Below, one piece after another: positions 54,659 to 64,000 of a stretch of DNA of 64,000 nucleotides. Position 1 is the stretch's first letter. Every line of letters starts with the position of its first letter. Location of the stretch: contig NZ_JAJEJP010000002.1 of assembly GCF_021390495.1 (NCBI RefSeq), positions 2,790,001 to 2,854,000 of the forward strand. The letters are read 5' to 3'. A program made the position numbers and the translations under genes. The stretch is from Paraburkholderia sp. ZP32-5 (GTDB lineage: Bacteria > Pseudomonadota > Gammaproteobacteria > Burkholderiales > Burkholderiaceae). Under the pieces are notes generated by a model. It searched no databases and was not told the DNA's origin. It saw only the letters and a list, made by a program, of their open reading frames with translations.

Positions 54659-55465
54659 TCAGTTCACCCGCTTATCCCGCTCGATCACCGCATACGCGCT
54701 GTGATTGTGAATCGACTCGAAGTTCTCGGCCTCGAGCACATACGCGACGATGCGCTGATCCGCATTCAGACGCTGCGCGACGTCACGCACGAGGTCTTCG
54801 ACGAACTTCGGATTCTCATACGCACGCTCGGTGACGAACTTCTCGTCCGGGCGCTTGAGCAGGCCCCACAGTTCGCACGACGCCTCTTCCTCGGCGATGC
54901 GCACCAGCTCTTCCACTGCAACGTCGCCGTTGAACTCAGCGTCGATCGTGACATGCGAGCGTTGATTGTGCGCGCCGTACTGCGAGATTTTCTTCGAGCA
55001 CGGGCACAGGCTCGTGACCGGCACCAGCACTTTCAGGAACAGCCGCGTAGCGCCGTTGCGCGTGTCGCCCGTCAGCGTGACTTCGTAGTCGAGCAGGCTT
55101 TGCACGCCCGATACCGGCGCGGTCTTGTTCACGAAGTACGGAAATGAAACCTCGATGCGGCCCGCCTCGGCCTCGAGCTTTTCGAGCATCGTCGCGAGCA
55201 TCGCGCGGAACGCTGCTGCGTCGAGCGGTGCCTTGTTCTCTTCGAGCAGCGCGACGAAACGCGACATATGCGTGCCCTTCTGATCAGCCGGCAGATGCAC
55301 GTCGAGATTCCATGTACCGACCGTCGGCTGCACGTCACCGGCTTGCGTACGCACCGTCAGCGGATGGCGCACACCCTTCACGCCAACCCGTTGAATCGGG
55401 ATCTGGCGCGTGTCGGGCGTACTCTGCACGTCGGGCATCACAAAGGCGGGGTTCATCTGATTCAT
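54659..55465 (-). CDS. folE2: GTP cyclohydrolase FolE2 (type IB)
   Basis: A 268-residue FolE2, the zinc-independent GTP cyclohydrolase that makes 7,8-dihydroneopterin triphosphate for folate and queuosine. The key active-site stretch [20 protein letters not shown] holds C154/C156 and the conserved His. The ATG at 55465 has AAAGGA upstream; the frame is open to 55801 but without similarity. Last gene of the xseB-ispA-dxs-folE2 run, 236 bp after dxs, so it may also have its own promoter. Confidence 0.95.
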   Translation of the reverse strand: MNQMNPAFVMPDVQSTPDTRQIPIQRVGVKGVRHPLTVRTQAGDVQPTVGTWNLDVHLPADQKGTHMSRFVALLEENKAPLDAAAFRAMLATMLEKLEAEAGRIEVSFPYFVNKTAPVSGVQSLLDYEVTLTGDTRNGATRLFLKVLVPVTSLCPCSKKISQYGAHNQRSHVTIDAEFNGDVAVEELVRIAEEEASCELWGLLKRPDEKFVTERAYENPKFVEDLVRDVAQRLNADQRIVAYVLEAENFESIHNHSAYAVIERDKRVN

Positions 55466-55701
55466 CTTTTTGTCCTTTCTGGAAAACGCCGGGCCACCCC
55501 AAGGGTTCGCTGCATCGGGGACTGCCGCGCAACGACAGATTCGAGGCGCCCAGCGGCCGTGCGGATCAGCGCGCGCAACGGCGAACGCCGGCTCCTGCCG
55601 GCGTTGGGTGACGGGCTGCAACGCCCGTCGATTCAAACTGGAAATTACCGGAACCGCCGTCGCATGACGACGGCATCGAGCGGTACGACAGCGACAGCGC
55701 T

Positions 55702-57609
55702 TTACGCGACGCGCTTCACCGACGATTGACCGCCGACCGCGCCGCTCGTAAGGAAGCGTTCGCGGATCGACCGGGCGATACCCGCGGCGTCGAGACCACA
55801 CGCGGCGAGCAGCTTGGCCGGGTCCCCATGATCGATGAACCGGTCAGGGAGGCCCAATTGTAGTACGGGTCGCATAACCCCACTCTCGAGCAGGGCTTCG
55901 ACGCAGGCCGAACCCGCGCCACCCATGATGCAACCTTCCTCGACAGTGACGATTGCATCGTGCGTTTCAGCCAGCCGGCGCACGAGTTCGGTGTCGAGCG
56001 GCTTCACGAAGCGCATGTTGGCGACCGTCGCATCGAGTTGCTCGGCTGCGGCGAGCGACGGCGCGACCATCGTGCCGAACGCGAGAATCGCGATGCGCTT
56101 GCCGGCAGGCGCCGAGGTTTCCCGACGCACTTCGCCCTTGCCGATCGGCAGTGCGGCCATCTGCTTGACCGTTGCAACGCCGGTGCCTGCGCCACGCGGA
56201 TAGCGCACCGCTGTCGGGTTCGGCTGCTGCAATGCGGTGTACAGCATCTGCCGGCACTCGTTTTCGTCCGACGGCGCCATCACGGTCATGTTCGGGATGC
56301 AGCGCATGAACGCGAGGTCGTATGCGCCCGCGTGCGTTGCGCCGTCAGCGCCGACGAGGCCCGCGCGGTCGATTGCGAACACCACCGGCAGATTTTGCAG
56401 CGCGACGTCGTGGATCAATTGATCGTACGCGCGTTGCAGGAAGGTCGAGTAGATCGCGACGACCGGCTTCATGCCGTCAGCGGCGAGACCGCCGGCGAAC
56501 GTCACCGCATGCTGCTCGGCGATACCGACATCGAAATAGCGGTCCGGGAAGCGCTTTTCGAACTCGACGAGGCCCGAGCCTTCGCGCATAGCCGGCGTAA
56601 TGCCGACTACCCGCGAATCGAGTTCGGCGGCATCGCACAGCCATTCGCCGAATACCTGCGTGTAGGTCTTCTTCGACGGCGTCGCGGCCGGCTTGATGCC
56701 TTCGGCCGGATTGAACTTGCCCGGACCGTGATACAGCACCGGGTCGGCCTCGGCCAGCTTGTAGCCCTGACCTTTCTTCGTGACGACGTGCAGGAATTGC
56801 GGACCGCGCAGTTCCTTGATGTTCTGCAGCGTCGGGATCAGCGAGTCGAGATCGTGACCGTCGATCGGGCCGATGTAGTTGAAGCCGAACTCCTCGAACA
56901 GCGTAGCCGGCACGATCATGCCCTTCGCGTGCTCTTCGAGCTTGCGCGCGAGATCGAGCACCGGCGGCGCGACGCGCAGCACGCGTTCGACGCCGGCACG
57001 CGCGGCCGCGTAGAAACGGCCCGACATCAGGCGCGCGAGATGGCGATTCAGCGCGCCGACCGGCGGCGAGATCGACATGTCGTTGTCGTTGAGGATCACG
57101 AGCAGCGGCACGTCGTCTTCGACGCCCGCGTTGTTCATGGCCTCGAAGGCCATACCGGCCGTCATCGCGCCGTCGCCGATCACGGCGATGCCCATGCGGT
57201 TGTCACCCTGCAGCTTGCTCGCGACCGCCATGCCGAGCGCAGCCGAAATCGACGTGCTCGAGTGCGCGGTGCCGAACGTGTCGTATTCCGATTCGTCGCG
57301 TTTCGGGAAGCCCGAGATGCCGCCCAGTTGACGCAGCGTGTGCATCTGGTCGCGGCGGCCCGTCAGGATCTTGTGCGGATAGGTTTGATGGCCGACGTCC
57401 CAGACGATCCGGTCGTGCGGCGTGTCGAACACATAATGCAGAGCAATGGTCAACTCGACCGTGCCGAGGTTGGACGAAAGATGGCCACCCGTCTGCGATA
57501 CGCTGTCGAGCACAAAAGCGCGCAACTCGTCGGCAAGCGGTTGCAATTGGCGGCGATCGAGGCGGCGCAGGGCTGCCGGGTCGTCGATGGTTTTCAGCAA
57601 GTCGTACAT
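55702..57609 (-). CDS. dxs: 1-deoxy-D-xylulose-5-phosphate synthase
   Basis: A 635-residue thiamine diphosphate enzyme that joins pyruvate and glyceraldehyde 3-phosphate in the first step of the MEP isoprenoid pathway. The N-terminus includes [39 protein letters not shown] is the ThDP motif, and [18 protein letters not shown] holds the catalytic Glu. The start at 57609 ([11 protein letters not shown]) has GGAACG upstream. It lies 87 bp after ispA. Confidence 0.97.
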   Translation of the reverse strand: MYDLLKTIDDPAALRRLDRRQLQPLADELRAFVLDSVSQTGGHLSSNLGTVELTIALHYVFDTPHDRIVWDVGHQTYPHKILTGRRDQMHTLRQLGGISGFPKRDESEYDTFGTAHSSTSISAALGMAVASKLQGDNRMGIAVIGDGAMTAGMAFEAMNNAGVEDDVPLLVILNDNDMSISPPVGALNRHLARLMSGRFYAAARAGVERVLRVAPPVLDLARKLEEHAKGMIVPATLFEEFGFNYIGPIDGHDLDSLIPTLQNIKELRGPQFLHVVTKKGQGYKLAEADPVLYHGPGKFNPAEGIKPAATPSKKTYTQVFGEWLCDAAELDSRVVGITPAMREGSGLVEFEKRFPDRYFDVGIAEQHAVTFAGGLAADGMKPVVAIYSTFLQRAYDQLIHDVALQNLPVVFAIDRAGLVGADGATHAGAYDLAFMRCIPNMTVMAPSDENECRQMLYTALQQPNPTAVRYPRGAGTGVATVKQMAALPIGKGEVRRETSAPAGKRIAILAFGTMVAPSLAAAEQLDATVANMRFVKPLDTELVRRLAETHDAIVTVEEGCIMGGAGSACVEALLESGVMRPVLQLGLPDRFIDHGDPAKLLAACGLDAAGIARSIRERFLTSGAVGGQSSVKRVA

Positions 57610-57696
57610 CGTCGTTCCATTGTAGGAAAACTTACGCGCCCGCACTTCATACATGCACCCCGGGGATGGAGGGTGCGCGGCGGCGGGCTTTCGCGT

Positions 57697-58578
57697 TCAG
57701 CTGACCCGGTTCACCACCAGGTCGGCCAGTTCGGCAAGACGCTGCGCGCGCGCGCCGAACGGCGCGAGCGCGGCGTGAGCGTCGCTGCGCAGTTGCGCCG
57801 CGAGAGCGCGCGACGCGTCGAGCCCGATAATCGACACGTAGGTCGGCTTGCCGTCCTTCGCGTCCTTGCCGGCGGTCTTGCCGAGCGTCGCGGAATCGGT
57901 CGTGACATCGAGAATGTCGTCGACGACCTGGAACGCGAGGCCGATCGCGGCGGCGTAGGCGTCGAGCGAGCGCATCGCATCGGCGCTCGGCGCCTCACCA
58001 GCCAGCGCGCCCATGCGCACCGCCGCGCGCAGCAATGCGCCGGTCTTCATACGATGCATGGTTTCGAGCTGCGCACGCGTGAGCGTATGGCCAACGCTGG
58101 CAAGATCGATCGCCTGGCCCCCGCACATGCCGATCGAACCGCTCGCGAGCGCCAGTTCGCGCACCAGCGACGCCTGCTGCTGCGCCGCCAAAACATCAGA
58201 GGTGAGCACGACGAATGCCTGCGATTGCAGCGCGTCGCCGACCAGCAGCGCGGTCGCTTCGTCATACTTGACGTGGACCGTGGGCTTGCCGCGGCGCAGT
58301 TCGTCGTCGTCCATGCACGGCATGTCATCGTGGACCAGCGAGTACACGTGGATCATTTCCAATGCCGCCGACGCCGCGTCGATGCATTCGGCGCGCGCGC
58401 CGGTCAGTTCGCCGGCCGCGTGGCACAGCAGCGGCCGCACGCGCTTGCCGCCGCCAAGCACCGCGTAGCGCATCGCCTGATGCAGCGTGCCGGGTTCGGT
58501 CGCCTCAGCGGGCAGATAGTGATCGAGCGCCGTTTCGACGCGTTCGAGCACCGAGCGCATCCATTGTTCGAATGTCAT
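57697..58578 (-). CDS. ispA: farnesyl diphosphate synthase
   Basis: A 293-residue trans-prenyltransferase that makes geranyl and farnesyl diphosphate. The first aspartate-rich motif is LVHDDMPCMDDDELRRG, the second VVDDILD. GGKRVRPLLCHAAGEL binds the pyrophosphate. It overlaps xseB by 4 bp (ATGA) and precedes dxs. Confidence 0.96.
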   Translation of the reverse strand: MTFEQWMRSVLERVETALDHYLPAEATEPGTLHQAMRYAVLGGGKRVRPLLCHAAGELTGARAECIDAASAALEMIHVYSLVHDDMPCMDDDELRRGKPTVHVKYDEATALLVGDALQSQAFVVLTSDVLAAQQQASLVRELALASGSIGMCGGQAIDLASVGHTLTRAQLETMHRMKTGALLRAAVRMGALAGEAPSADAMRSLDAYAAAIGLAFQVVDDILDVTTDSATLGKTAGKDAKDGKPTYVSIIGLDASRALAAQLRSDAHAALAPFGARAQRLAELADLVVNRVS

Positions 58579-58895
58579 AGATCGTCGTCCCCGCTTTCAG
58601 TAGCGGCTGTGCCTGCGGTATTCATGGGCAGAGGCTTGAGCGTCTCGCCATCGAGTATGCGCACCTGCTGCTCGACCTTCTCGAGCTGCTGTTGACAGAA
58701 TGCGACAAGCGCCGCTCCGCGGCGATACGCAGCCAACGATTCCTCGAGGCTCAAGCTACCGCCTTCCATGCGCGCGACGAGTTCTTCGAGTTCCGCCTGC
58801 GCGGCCTCGTAGTTCTCGGGCAGCGGCGCGATATCACCGCCTTCGGCTGGCGCGGCGGCGATACCGGCGGTATCTTTCGATGCAGTCTTCGCCAT
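58575..58895 (-). CDS. xseB: exodeoxyribonuclease VII small subunit
   Basis: A 106-residue XseB. The conserved helical core is residues 25-85 (NYEAAQAELEELVARMEGGSLSLEESLAAYRRGAALVAFCQQQLEKVEQQV). It carries N- and C-terminal extensions relative to the usual 80 residues. It binds XseA, which is not in this window. The start at 58895 (MAKTASKD) fits best. First gene of the isoprenoid run. Confidence 0.94.
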   Translation of the reverse strand: MAKTASKDTAGIAAAPAEGGDIAPLPENYEAAQAELEELVARMEGGSLSLEESLAAYRRGAALVAFCQQQLEKVEQQVRILDGETLKPLPMNTAGTAATESGDDDL

Positions 58896-59215
58896 GAATA
58901 GTCGCAAAATTAAAACAAGTCGGACATTCTACGGCAAAAGCGCCGTTTCCGACCCGCTTGCCAGCCTGCGCGGCGGCGCCCCACTTCGGTTCGACCTCGC
59001 CTTCAGCCCGCTTTTTCGCTGCTTCGACCCCGAAGTCTCGCAGAAAAAAGCGGCTAGGTCTGCGGCGAAAATGCCGAACTTTCCTGGCATTTTTAACCCA
59101 AATCAGATACTTAAGTGCCCCAGCAGAGGGGAAACGGGTATAATCGCCGGTTCCCTAAATCGAATCTTCGATGGTTGGGTTGTTCACTGCTTTCACGTCT
59201 TCATCGGGAGTGGGA

Positions 59216-60322
59216 ATGTCCAATCTGAGCAATGCATTGCAGTTGCGGTCTGTTCACAGCCAGCTGCCAGTCACGGCTTACTTTGACGAAGCGCTTCTTA
59301 CGCGCGAAATCGACACCCTTTTCAAGAAAGGTCCTCGCTACATCGGTCACGATCTGATGGTGCCCGAAGCGGGGGATTATTTTGCCTTGCCCAGCGAACG
59401 CGAGGGGCGGGTGCTCGTTCGTAACCAGCAATCGGAAGTCCAGCTGCTGTCGAACGTGTGCCGCCACCGGCAAGCCATCATGCTCAACGGCCGCGGTCAG
59501 ACACAAAACATCGTCTGTCCGCTGCATCGCTGGACGTACGATCTGAAGGGCGAGCTGCTCGGCGCACCCCATTTCGCCGACAACCCGTGCCTGAACCTCG
59601 GCGCAACGCCGCTGCAGAACTGGCAGGGGCTGTTGTTCGAAGCACAGGGACGCAACGTCGCGAAAGATCTCGCCCGTCTCGGCCCGAGCCGGCATTTCGA
59701 CTTCTCGGGCTTCATGTTCGATCACGTCGAAGTCCACGAGTGCAACTACAACTGGAAGACCTTCATCGAGGTCTATCTGGAGGACTATCACGTCGCGCCG
59801 TTCCATCCGGGCCTCGGCAGCTTCGTCAATTGCGACGACCTGACGTGGGAGTTCGGCAACTGGTACAGCGTGCAGACGGTCGGCGTGCACAAGGCGCTCG
59901 AGCAGCCCGGCAGCCCGACCTATCGCAAGTGGCACGATGAAGTGCTGCGCTTCCGCGATGGCAATCCGCCCGAATTCGGCGCGATCTGGATGGTGTACTA
60001 CCCCGGCATCATGATCGAGTGGTATCCGCACGTGCTGGTCGTGTCGTGGCTGATCCCGCGCGGGCCGCAGAAAACCACCAATGTCGTGGAGTTCTATTAC
60101 CCCGAGGAAATCGCGCTGTTCGAACGCGACTTCGTCGAAGCCGAGCGCGCCGCCTATATGGAAACGGCCCGCGAAGACGACGAGATCGCCGAGCGCATGG
60201 ACGCCGGGCGGCGCGCACTGATGGAGCGCGGCGAGTCGCAGGTCGGCCCGTATCAGAGCCCGATGGAAGACGGCATGCAACACTTCCACGAGTTTCTACG
60301 GCGCGAACTCGGCAAGATCTGA
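59216..60322 (+). CDS. orphan Rieske non-haem iron oxygenase
   Basis: A 368-residue ring-hydroxylating-type oxygenase. Rieske ligands are C82, H84, C101 and H104 (CRHR...CPLHRW). The mononuclear iron site is in LEDYHVAPFHP (H192, H197), with Glu/Asp just before. It resembles the choline-monooxygenase/alpha-subunit group. No reductase or ferredoxin gene is near, so electrons come from elsewhere, and the substrate is unknown. The ATG at 59216 follows GGGAG; TATAAT at 59139-59144 is a likely -10. Divergent from xseB, in a core housekeeping setting. Confidence 0.85.
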   Translation: MSNLSNALQLRSVHSQLPVTAYFDEALLTREIDTLFKKGPRYIGHDLMVPEAGDYFALPSEREGRVLVRNQQSEVQLLSNVCRHRQAIMLNGRGQTQNIVCPLHRWTYDLKGELLGAPHFADNPCLNLGATPLQNWQGLLFEAQGRNVAKDLARLGPSRHFDFSGFMFDHVEVHECNYNWKTFIEVYLEDYHVAPFHPGLGSFVNCDDLTWEFGNWYSVQTVGVHKALEQPGSPTYRKWHDEVLRFRDGNPPEFGAIWMVYYPGIMIEWYPHVLVVSWLIPRGPQKTTNVVEFYYPEEIALFERDFVEAERAAYMETAREDDEIAERMDAGRRALMERGESQVGPYQSPMEDGMQHFHEFLRRELGKI

Positions 60323-60355
60323 GTCACCGCGATCGCCACATGTACCAACGCAAAG

Positions 60356-60380
60356 AGACGGGCTTCGGCCCGTCTTTTTT
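60356..60380 (+). terminator. terminator after the orphan Rieske gene
   Basis: AGACGGGC-TTCG-GCCCGTCT stem with a stable tetraloop, followed by TTTTT. Confidence 0.93.
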
Positions 60381-60468
60381 GTTTAGACTACCGAGATAGA
60401 CCGGCCACTTATCCGCGCGCTGGAGAGCGTGCAGCCGGAGCCGTCATCGCCCGCATCGAGGAGTCACC

Positions 60469-61338
60469 ATGCCCCACACTCACTACACCACCCTGATCTC
60501 CGCGACCAATCTCGCGGAGCGGCTCACGGCCGCGCCGGCCAGCGTGTTCGTCATCGACTGCCGGTTCGATCTCGCCGATACCGACGCGGGCGAGAAAGCC
60601 TATCTGGCCGGCCATCTGCCCGGTGCGCACTATCTGCATCTCGACCGCGATCTATCCGGGCCGAAGGATGGCTCGAACGGCCGCCATCCACTACCGGATC
60701 GCGCACGGCTCGTCGAGACGCTCGAGTCGCGCGGCCTCAAGCAAGGCCAGCAGGTCGTCGCGTATGACGCGCAAGGCGGCATGTACGCGGCGCGCGTCTG
60801 GTGGCTGCTGCGCTGGCTTGGACACGATGCGGTCGCGCTGCTCGATGGCGGACTGCAGGCGTGGGAAGCCGCCGGCAAACCACTGACCCAGGACGCCCCC
60901 GCGCAAAACACAGGCGACTTCAGCGCAGGCGCGCCGCTCGCCGTCACCGTCGATGCGCAGACGGTCGAACGCAATCTCGGCTCGAAGGAGCGCGTCGTGG
61001 TCGATGCGCGCGCGGCCGATCGCTATCGCGGCGAAAACGAGACGCTCGATCGCGTCGGCGGCCACATCCCGGGCGCGCTCAACCGCTTCTTCAAGGACAA
61101 CCTCACCGCCGATGGCCGCTTCAAGCCCGCGCATACGCTGCGCGAGGAATTCCACGCGCTGCTCGGCGATACGCCACCGGAACACGTGGTGCTGCAATGC
61201 GGCTCCGGCGTGACGGCCTGCGTGAATTCGCTGGCGATGGAGATCGCCGGCCTGCACGGCTCAGCGTTGTACTCGGGATCGTGGAGCGAATGGAGTGCCG
61301 ATCCGAAGCGCCCGATCGCGACAGGACCGAATCCTTGA
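60469..61338 (+). CDS. thiosulfate/3-mercaptopyruvate sulfurtransferase
   Basis: A 289-residue two-domain rhodanese. The N-terminal inactive domain is about residues 10-140 and the C-terminal catalytic domain about 165-285. The active-site loop VVLQCGSGVTACVN carries the persulfide Cys. CGSGVTA is the 3-mercaptopyruvate-preferring type rather than the CRKG of thiosulfate rhodaneses, so SseA-like activity is favoured. GAGGAG-like sequence precedes the ATG. Monocistronic between two terminators. Confidence 0.92.
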   Translation: MPHTHYTTLISATNLAERLTAAPASVFVIDCRFDLADTDAGEKAYLAGHLPGAHYLHLDRDLSGPKDGSNGRHPLPDRARLVETLESRGLKQGQQVVAYDAQGGMYAARVWWLLRWLGHDAVALLDGGLQAWEAAGKPLTQDAPAQNTGDFSAGAPLAVTVDAQTVERNLGSKERVVVDARAADRYRGENETLDRVGGHIPGALNRFFKDNLTADGRFKPAHTLREEFHALLGDTPPEHVVLQCGSGVTACVNSLAMEIAGLHGSALYSGSWSEWSADPKRPIATGPNP

Positions 61339-61381
61339 ACCCAAAGCCAACGCCACGGTAAATAGCCGCTGGCAGTCAGAC

Positions 61382-61420
61382 AAAAGGCCGTTGCCGCATC
61401 GAAGCGGCAACGGCCTTTTT
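61382..61420. terminator. strong bidirectional terminator
   Basis: GGCCGTTGCCGC, loop ATCGAA, GCGGCAACGGCC: a perfect 12-bp stem with AAAA before and TTTTT after. It lies between the convergent sulfurtransferase and dienelactone-hydrolase-like genes. Confidence 0.95.
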
Positions 61421-61481
61421 GTCGTCATTCGTCGGATCAACGGGACGCGATGCGACGATCTTGTCGAAGCCTGCGGTCAGC

Positions 61482-62411
61482 TCAGCTCGCGTCGGCGTTC
61501 GCGGCCTTTCGCCGATGCGCGACAGTCGGCGTGCCATCTCCCGCCACCCCATGCTGCTTGAACCACACGAGCGCACGACGCCAGCCGTCCTCCGCGTCGG
61601 CCTTCCGGTAGCTCGGCCGGTAGTCGGCGAAAAACGCGTGACCCGCGTCGTCGTACACGACGAACTGCGAGCCGCGTCCCGCCTGCGGACCTTGCGCAAT
61701 CGCCTGCTTCATCTGCTCGAGCGTGTCCTGCGGAATGCTCTGATCCTGGCGCCCGTATAGACCCAGCACCGGCGCATGCAGATCCGCGACACGGTCGAGC
61801 GGGTTGGCCGGCATCCTCGCATTCTTCGCGCCGGTCACGCGTCCATACCAGGCGACGCCCGCCTTCACGCGCGGATTGTGCTCCGCATACAGCCACGCAA
61901 TGCGCCCGCCCCAGCAGAAGCCGTTCACGCCAAGCCGGTTCAGATCGCCGCCGTTCTCGCCAGCCCATGCGGCGGCCGCGTCGAGGTCCGCCATCACCTG
62001 CGCGTCGGGCACCTTGCTAACCAGTTGCTCATTCAACTGCTGCATGCTCGTATAGACGGTCGGATCACCCTCGCGCTCGTACAGATTCGGCGCAATCGCC
62101 AGGTAGCCCTGCTTCGCGAAACGCCGGCAAACGTCGGCGATATGCTCATGCACGCCGAAAATCTCATGCACGACGAGGATTACCGGTAGATGCGTCTTGC
62201 CTTTGGGCTGCGCGCGATAGGCCGGCACCAGTGTGTCGCCGGAGTGAAACGCGACTTCGCCGGCTTCGAGGCCGTCGCTGTCGGTATGAACGGTTTGCGC
62301 CGAGACCGGCAGCACGGACGCCGCGAAACCGGTGCCGAGCGCTGCCTTGATGAAGGTACGACGGTTGAAGGGAACGTGCGGGACCAGGCTGTCGATTTCG
62401 GGTTTCAGCAT
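61482..62411 (-). CDS. dienelactone hydrolase family protein, Tat-exported
   Basis: A 309-residue alpha/beta hydrolase. A twin-arginine signal (FNRRTFIKAALGTGFAASVLP, residues 15-36) suggests periplasmic export. The DLH catalytic triad is the Cys in VNGFCWGGR, the Asp in YGRQDQSIP and the His in DDAGHAFFAD. The family hydrolyses dienelactone or related esters; exported members have unclear substrates. The start at 62411 begins the signal peptide region; the in-frame extension to 62456 is unlikely. Confidence 0.88.
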   Translation of the reverse strand: MLKPEIDSLVPHVPFNRRTFIKAALGTGFAASVLPVSAQTVHTDSDGLEAGEVAFHSGDTLVPAYRAQPKGKTHLPVILVVHEIFGVHEHIADVCRRFAKQGYLAIAPNLYEREGDPTVYTSMQQLNEQLVSKVPDAQVMADLDAAAAWAGENGGDLNRLGVNGFCWGGRIAWLYAEHNPRVKAGVAWYGRVTGAKNARMPANPLDRVADLHAPVLGLYGRQDQSIPQDTLEQMKQAIAQGPQAGRGSQFVVYDDAGHAFFADYRPSYRKADAEDGWRRALVWFKQHGVAGDGTPTVAHRRKAANADAS

Positions 62412-62502
62412 GCGGCGCTCCTCGGGGATTTGTAGGAGGCAACAGGATACGCCCAAGTGCGCGTCCCGTTGCAGATCCCCTGGAAGGCGGGCAGCGCGCG
62501 CG

Positions 62503-63852
62503 TCAGTGCAGTTTGACGCGCGGCAGCGTGGTGCGCCGCAGCCAGTGCGCGAAGGTATCGAGCACCATGCGCGGATAGCCGTGCAGCGCGGCGACGTGCA
62601 GCCGGTACAGCGACATGTACATGAAGCGCGCGAACAGCCCTTCGATCAGCATGTTGCCGCCGATCACGCCGCCCATCAGATTGCCGACCGCGCTGAAATG
62701 CCCGAGCGACACCAGCGAGCCGAAGTCGCGATACGTGAATTCCGGCAGCGGCTTGTTGTCGAGCCGCGCCGCGATCGCCTTCAGCAGGAAAGTCGCCTGC
62801 TGATGCGCGGCCTGCGCGCGCGGCGGCACGTTGCGCTCATTGCCGGGCCACTCGCACGCGGCGCAGTCGCCGAGCGCGAAGATGTTGTCGTCGACTTCGG
62901 TTTGCAGCGTGCGGCGCACGATCAGCTGGCCGAGCCGGTTGACCGGCAGCCCGTCGAGTTGGCCGAGCACCGCCGGCGCCTTGATGCCCGCTGCCCACAC
63001 GGTCAGATCGGCGCGCACGGTCTTGCCGCTCGCGGTGCGCACGATGCCGGGCGCGACCTCCGCGACTGTCTCGCCGGTCATCAGCTTCACGCCGAGCTTG
63101 ACGAGCAGGTCCGCGGTCGCAGTCGAGACACGCTCCTGCAATGCCGGCAGAATGCGCGGCCCGGCCTCGACCAGCACGATACCGACGTCGTGACGCGGGT
63201 CGAGCTTGTGCAGCCCATACGCGGACAGCACCTGCGCGGTATTGCGCAATTCCGCCGACAGTTCGACCCCGGTCGCGCCGCCGCCGACAATCGCCACCTG
63301 GATGCGCGGCTCGCCCGATGCCGATGCGTCGTGCCCGGATTCGACAGGCTCATGTACCTGGTGCTCGGCGCGCATGCATGCCGCGATCAGGCGTTTGCGG
63401 AAACGCTCAGCCTGGTTGACGGTATCGAGTGCAATGGAGAATTCGGCCGCGCCTTTTACGCCGAAGAAGGCCGTGGTGCTGCCGATCGCGATGACCAGCG
63501 TGTCGTATTCGAGCTGCCGTTCGGGCAGCAGTTCGGCGCCGTCGTCGTCGAGCACGGCACCCAATGTGATGCGCCGGTTCGCGCGATCGAGCCCGGCCAG
63601 TTCGCCCTGCTGAAACTCGAAGCCGTGCCAGCGCGCCTGCGCCGCGTATTCGAGCTCCTGCGTGAACGGGTCCATGCTGCCCGCCGCCACCTCATGCAGC
63701 AGCGGCTTCCAGATATGCGTCGGGTAACGGTCGACCAGTGTGACCTGGGCTTGCACGTCACCATTGCGCCGGCTGGCGCCATAACGATTGCCAAGGCGTG
63801 TCGCCAGTTCCAGCCCGCCCGCACCTCCGCCAACGACGATAAATCGATGCAT
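62503..63852 (-). CDS. ndh: type II NADH:quinone dehydrogenase
   Basis: A 449-residue single-subunit flavoprotein. The FAD motif is IVVGGGAGGLELATRLGNRYG, and the second dinucleotide fold is VAIVGGGATGVELSAELRN for NADH. LGDCAACEWPG closes the FAD site. C-terminal amphipathic helices (YMSLYRLHVAALHGYPRMVLDTFAHWL) would anchor it to the inner membrane. It passes NADH electrons to quinone without proton pumping. The ATG at 63852 fits the family start; nothing further is seen from 63853 to 64000. Confidence 0.92.
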   Translation of the reverse strand: MHRFIVVGGGAGGLELATRLGNRYGASRRNGDVQAQVTLVDRYPTHIWKPLLHEVAAGSMDPFTQELEYAAQARWHGFEFQQGELAGLDRANRRITLGAVLDDDGAELLPERQLEYDTLVIAIGSTTAFFGVKGAAEFSIALDTVNQAERFRKRLIAACMRAEHQVHEPVESGHDASASGEPRIQVAIVGGGATGVELSAELRNTAQVLSAYGLHKLDPRHDVGIVLVEAGPRILPALQERVSTATADLLVKLGVKLMTGETVAEVAPGIVRTASGKTVRADLTVWAAGIKAPAVLGQLDGLPVNRLGQLIVRRTLQTEVDDNIFALGDCAACEWPGNERNVPPRAQAAHQQATFLLKAIAARLDNKPLPEFTYRDFGSLVSLGHFSAVGNLMGGVIGGNMLIEGLFARFMYMSLYRLHVAALHGYPRMVLDTFAHWLRRTTLPRVKLH

Positions 63853-64000
63853 TGAACTTCTCCGTGTTAGCCGATGAATTATGCGTCGCGACGCTGCGCA
63901 TCAATGCGCCGTCCGAAACGATTGTCCTCGACCCACACGGGTTGTCACAAGTCATCAAAACAGATGTGTGACATGCGCACGACGTTATCGCGCGCGTGTC

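Noticed and set aside
55960..58695. 911-codon plus-strand open frame across dxs and ispA
   Set aside because: Runs opposite two conserved genes and has Arg/His/Ala-rich composition typical of antisense GC-rich frames.

Overview
The window looks like a chromosomal segment of a Burkholderiales bacterium, most likely Paraburkholderia or Burkholderia. The evidence is the GC-rich codon use with rare TTG/GTG starts, Burkholderia-type trimeric porins with the QSSVTLYG mature N-terminus, the rpsU-yqeY-dnaG-rpoD order, the xseB-ispA-dxs-folE2 block, and a phthalate gene set arranged in the split ophA1 / ophDC / ophA2B units known from Burkholderia. The species assignment is inference; no 16S gene is present.

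Layout. 0.15-2.6 kb: pcaQ divergent from pcaHG (protocatechuate ring cleavage). 2.7-10.2 kb: a FadR-type GntR regulator divergent from a sugar-acid operon (zinc dehydrogenase, UxaB-like reductase, MFS carrier, UxaA-like dehydratase, FMN alpha-hydroxy-acid dehydrogenase) that reads as an L-galactonate to 2-keto-3-deoxygluconate route. 10.2-17.4 kb: an H-NS-like small protein, a LysE exporter, an acyl-CoA ligase, a solitary transposase-like gene, a general porin and a gene-poor stretch with two small ORFs. 17.4-25.6 kb: a complete phthalate to protocatechuate module with its MarR regulator and a dedicated porin. Three near-identical operators lie between the -35 and -10 boxes of its three promoters. 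25.6-28.7 kb: a GNAT acetyltransferase, an NmrA-like oxidoreductase and a LysR regulator.

28.6-36.0 kb: an IclR-controlled operon with a PotABCD-type ABC importer whose two permeases are fused into one protein, a CoA ligase and a crotonase, for an unidentified carboxylic acid. 36.5-46.3 kb: the best candidate for an undescribed system. A GntR regulator and a hydantoin-racemase-like protein lacking both catalytic cysteines face a tightly coupled eight-gene operon: NitT/TauT importer, epimerase-like protein, SDR, deaminase-type amidohydrolase, arylmalonate-decarboxylase-like protein and dihydropyrimidinase. Three TTGTCACAA-type operators sit in the shared promoter region.

46.5-64 kb is core housekeeping sequence: an odd class II-shaped tRNA-like gene with a CAU anticodon directly after rpoD, then rpoD, dnaG, yqeY, rpsU, baiN-like, tsaD, folE2, dxs, ispA, xseB, an orphan Rieske oxygenase, a rhodanese-type sulfurtransferase, a dienelactone-hydrolase-like protein and a type II NADH dehydrogenase. 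The two aromatic modules connect: phthalate is converted by ophA1A2, ophB and ophC to protocatechuate, the substrate of pcaHG. No CRISPR array, rRNA operon, prophage or intact insertion sequence was seen.
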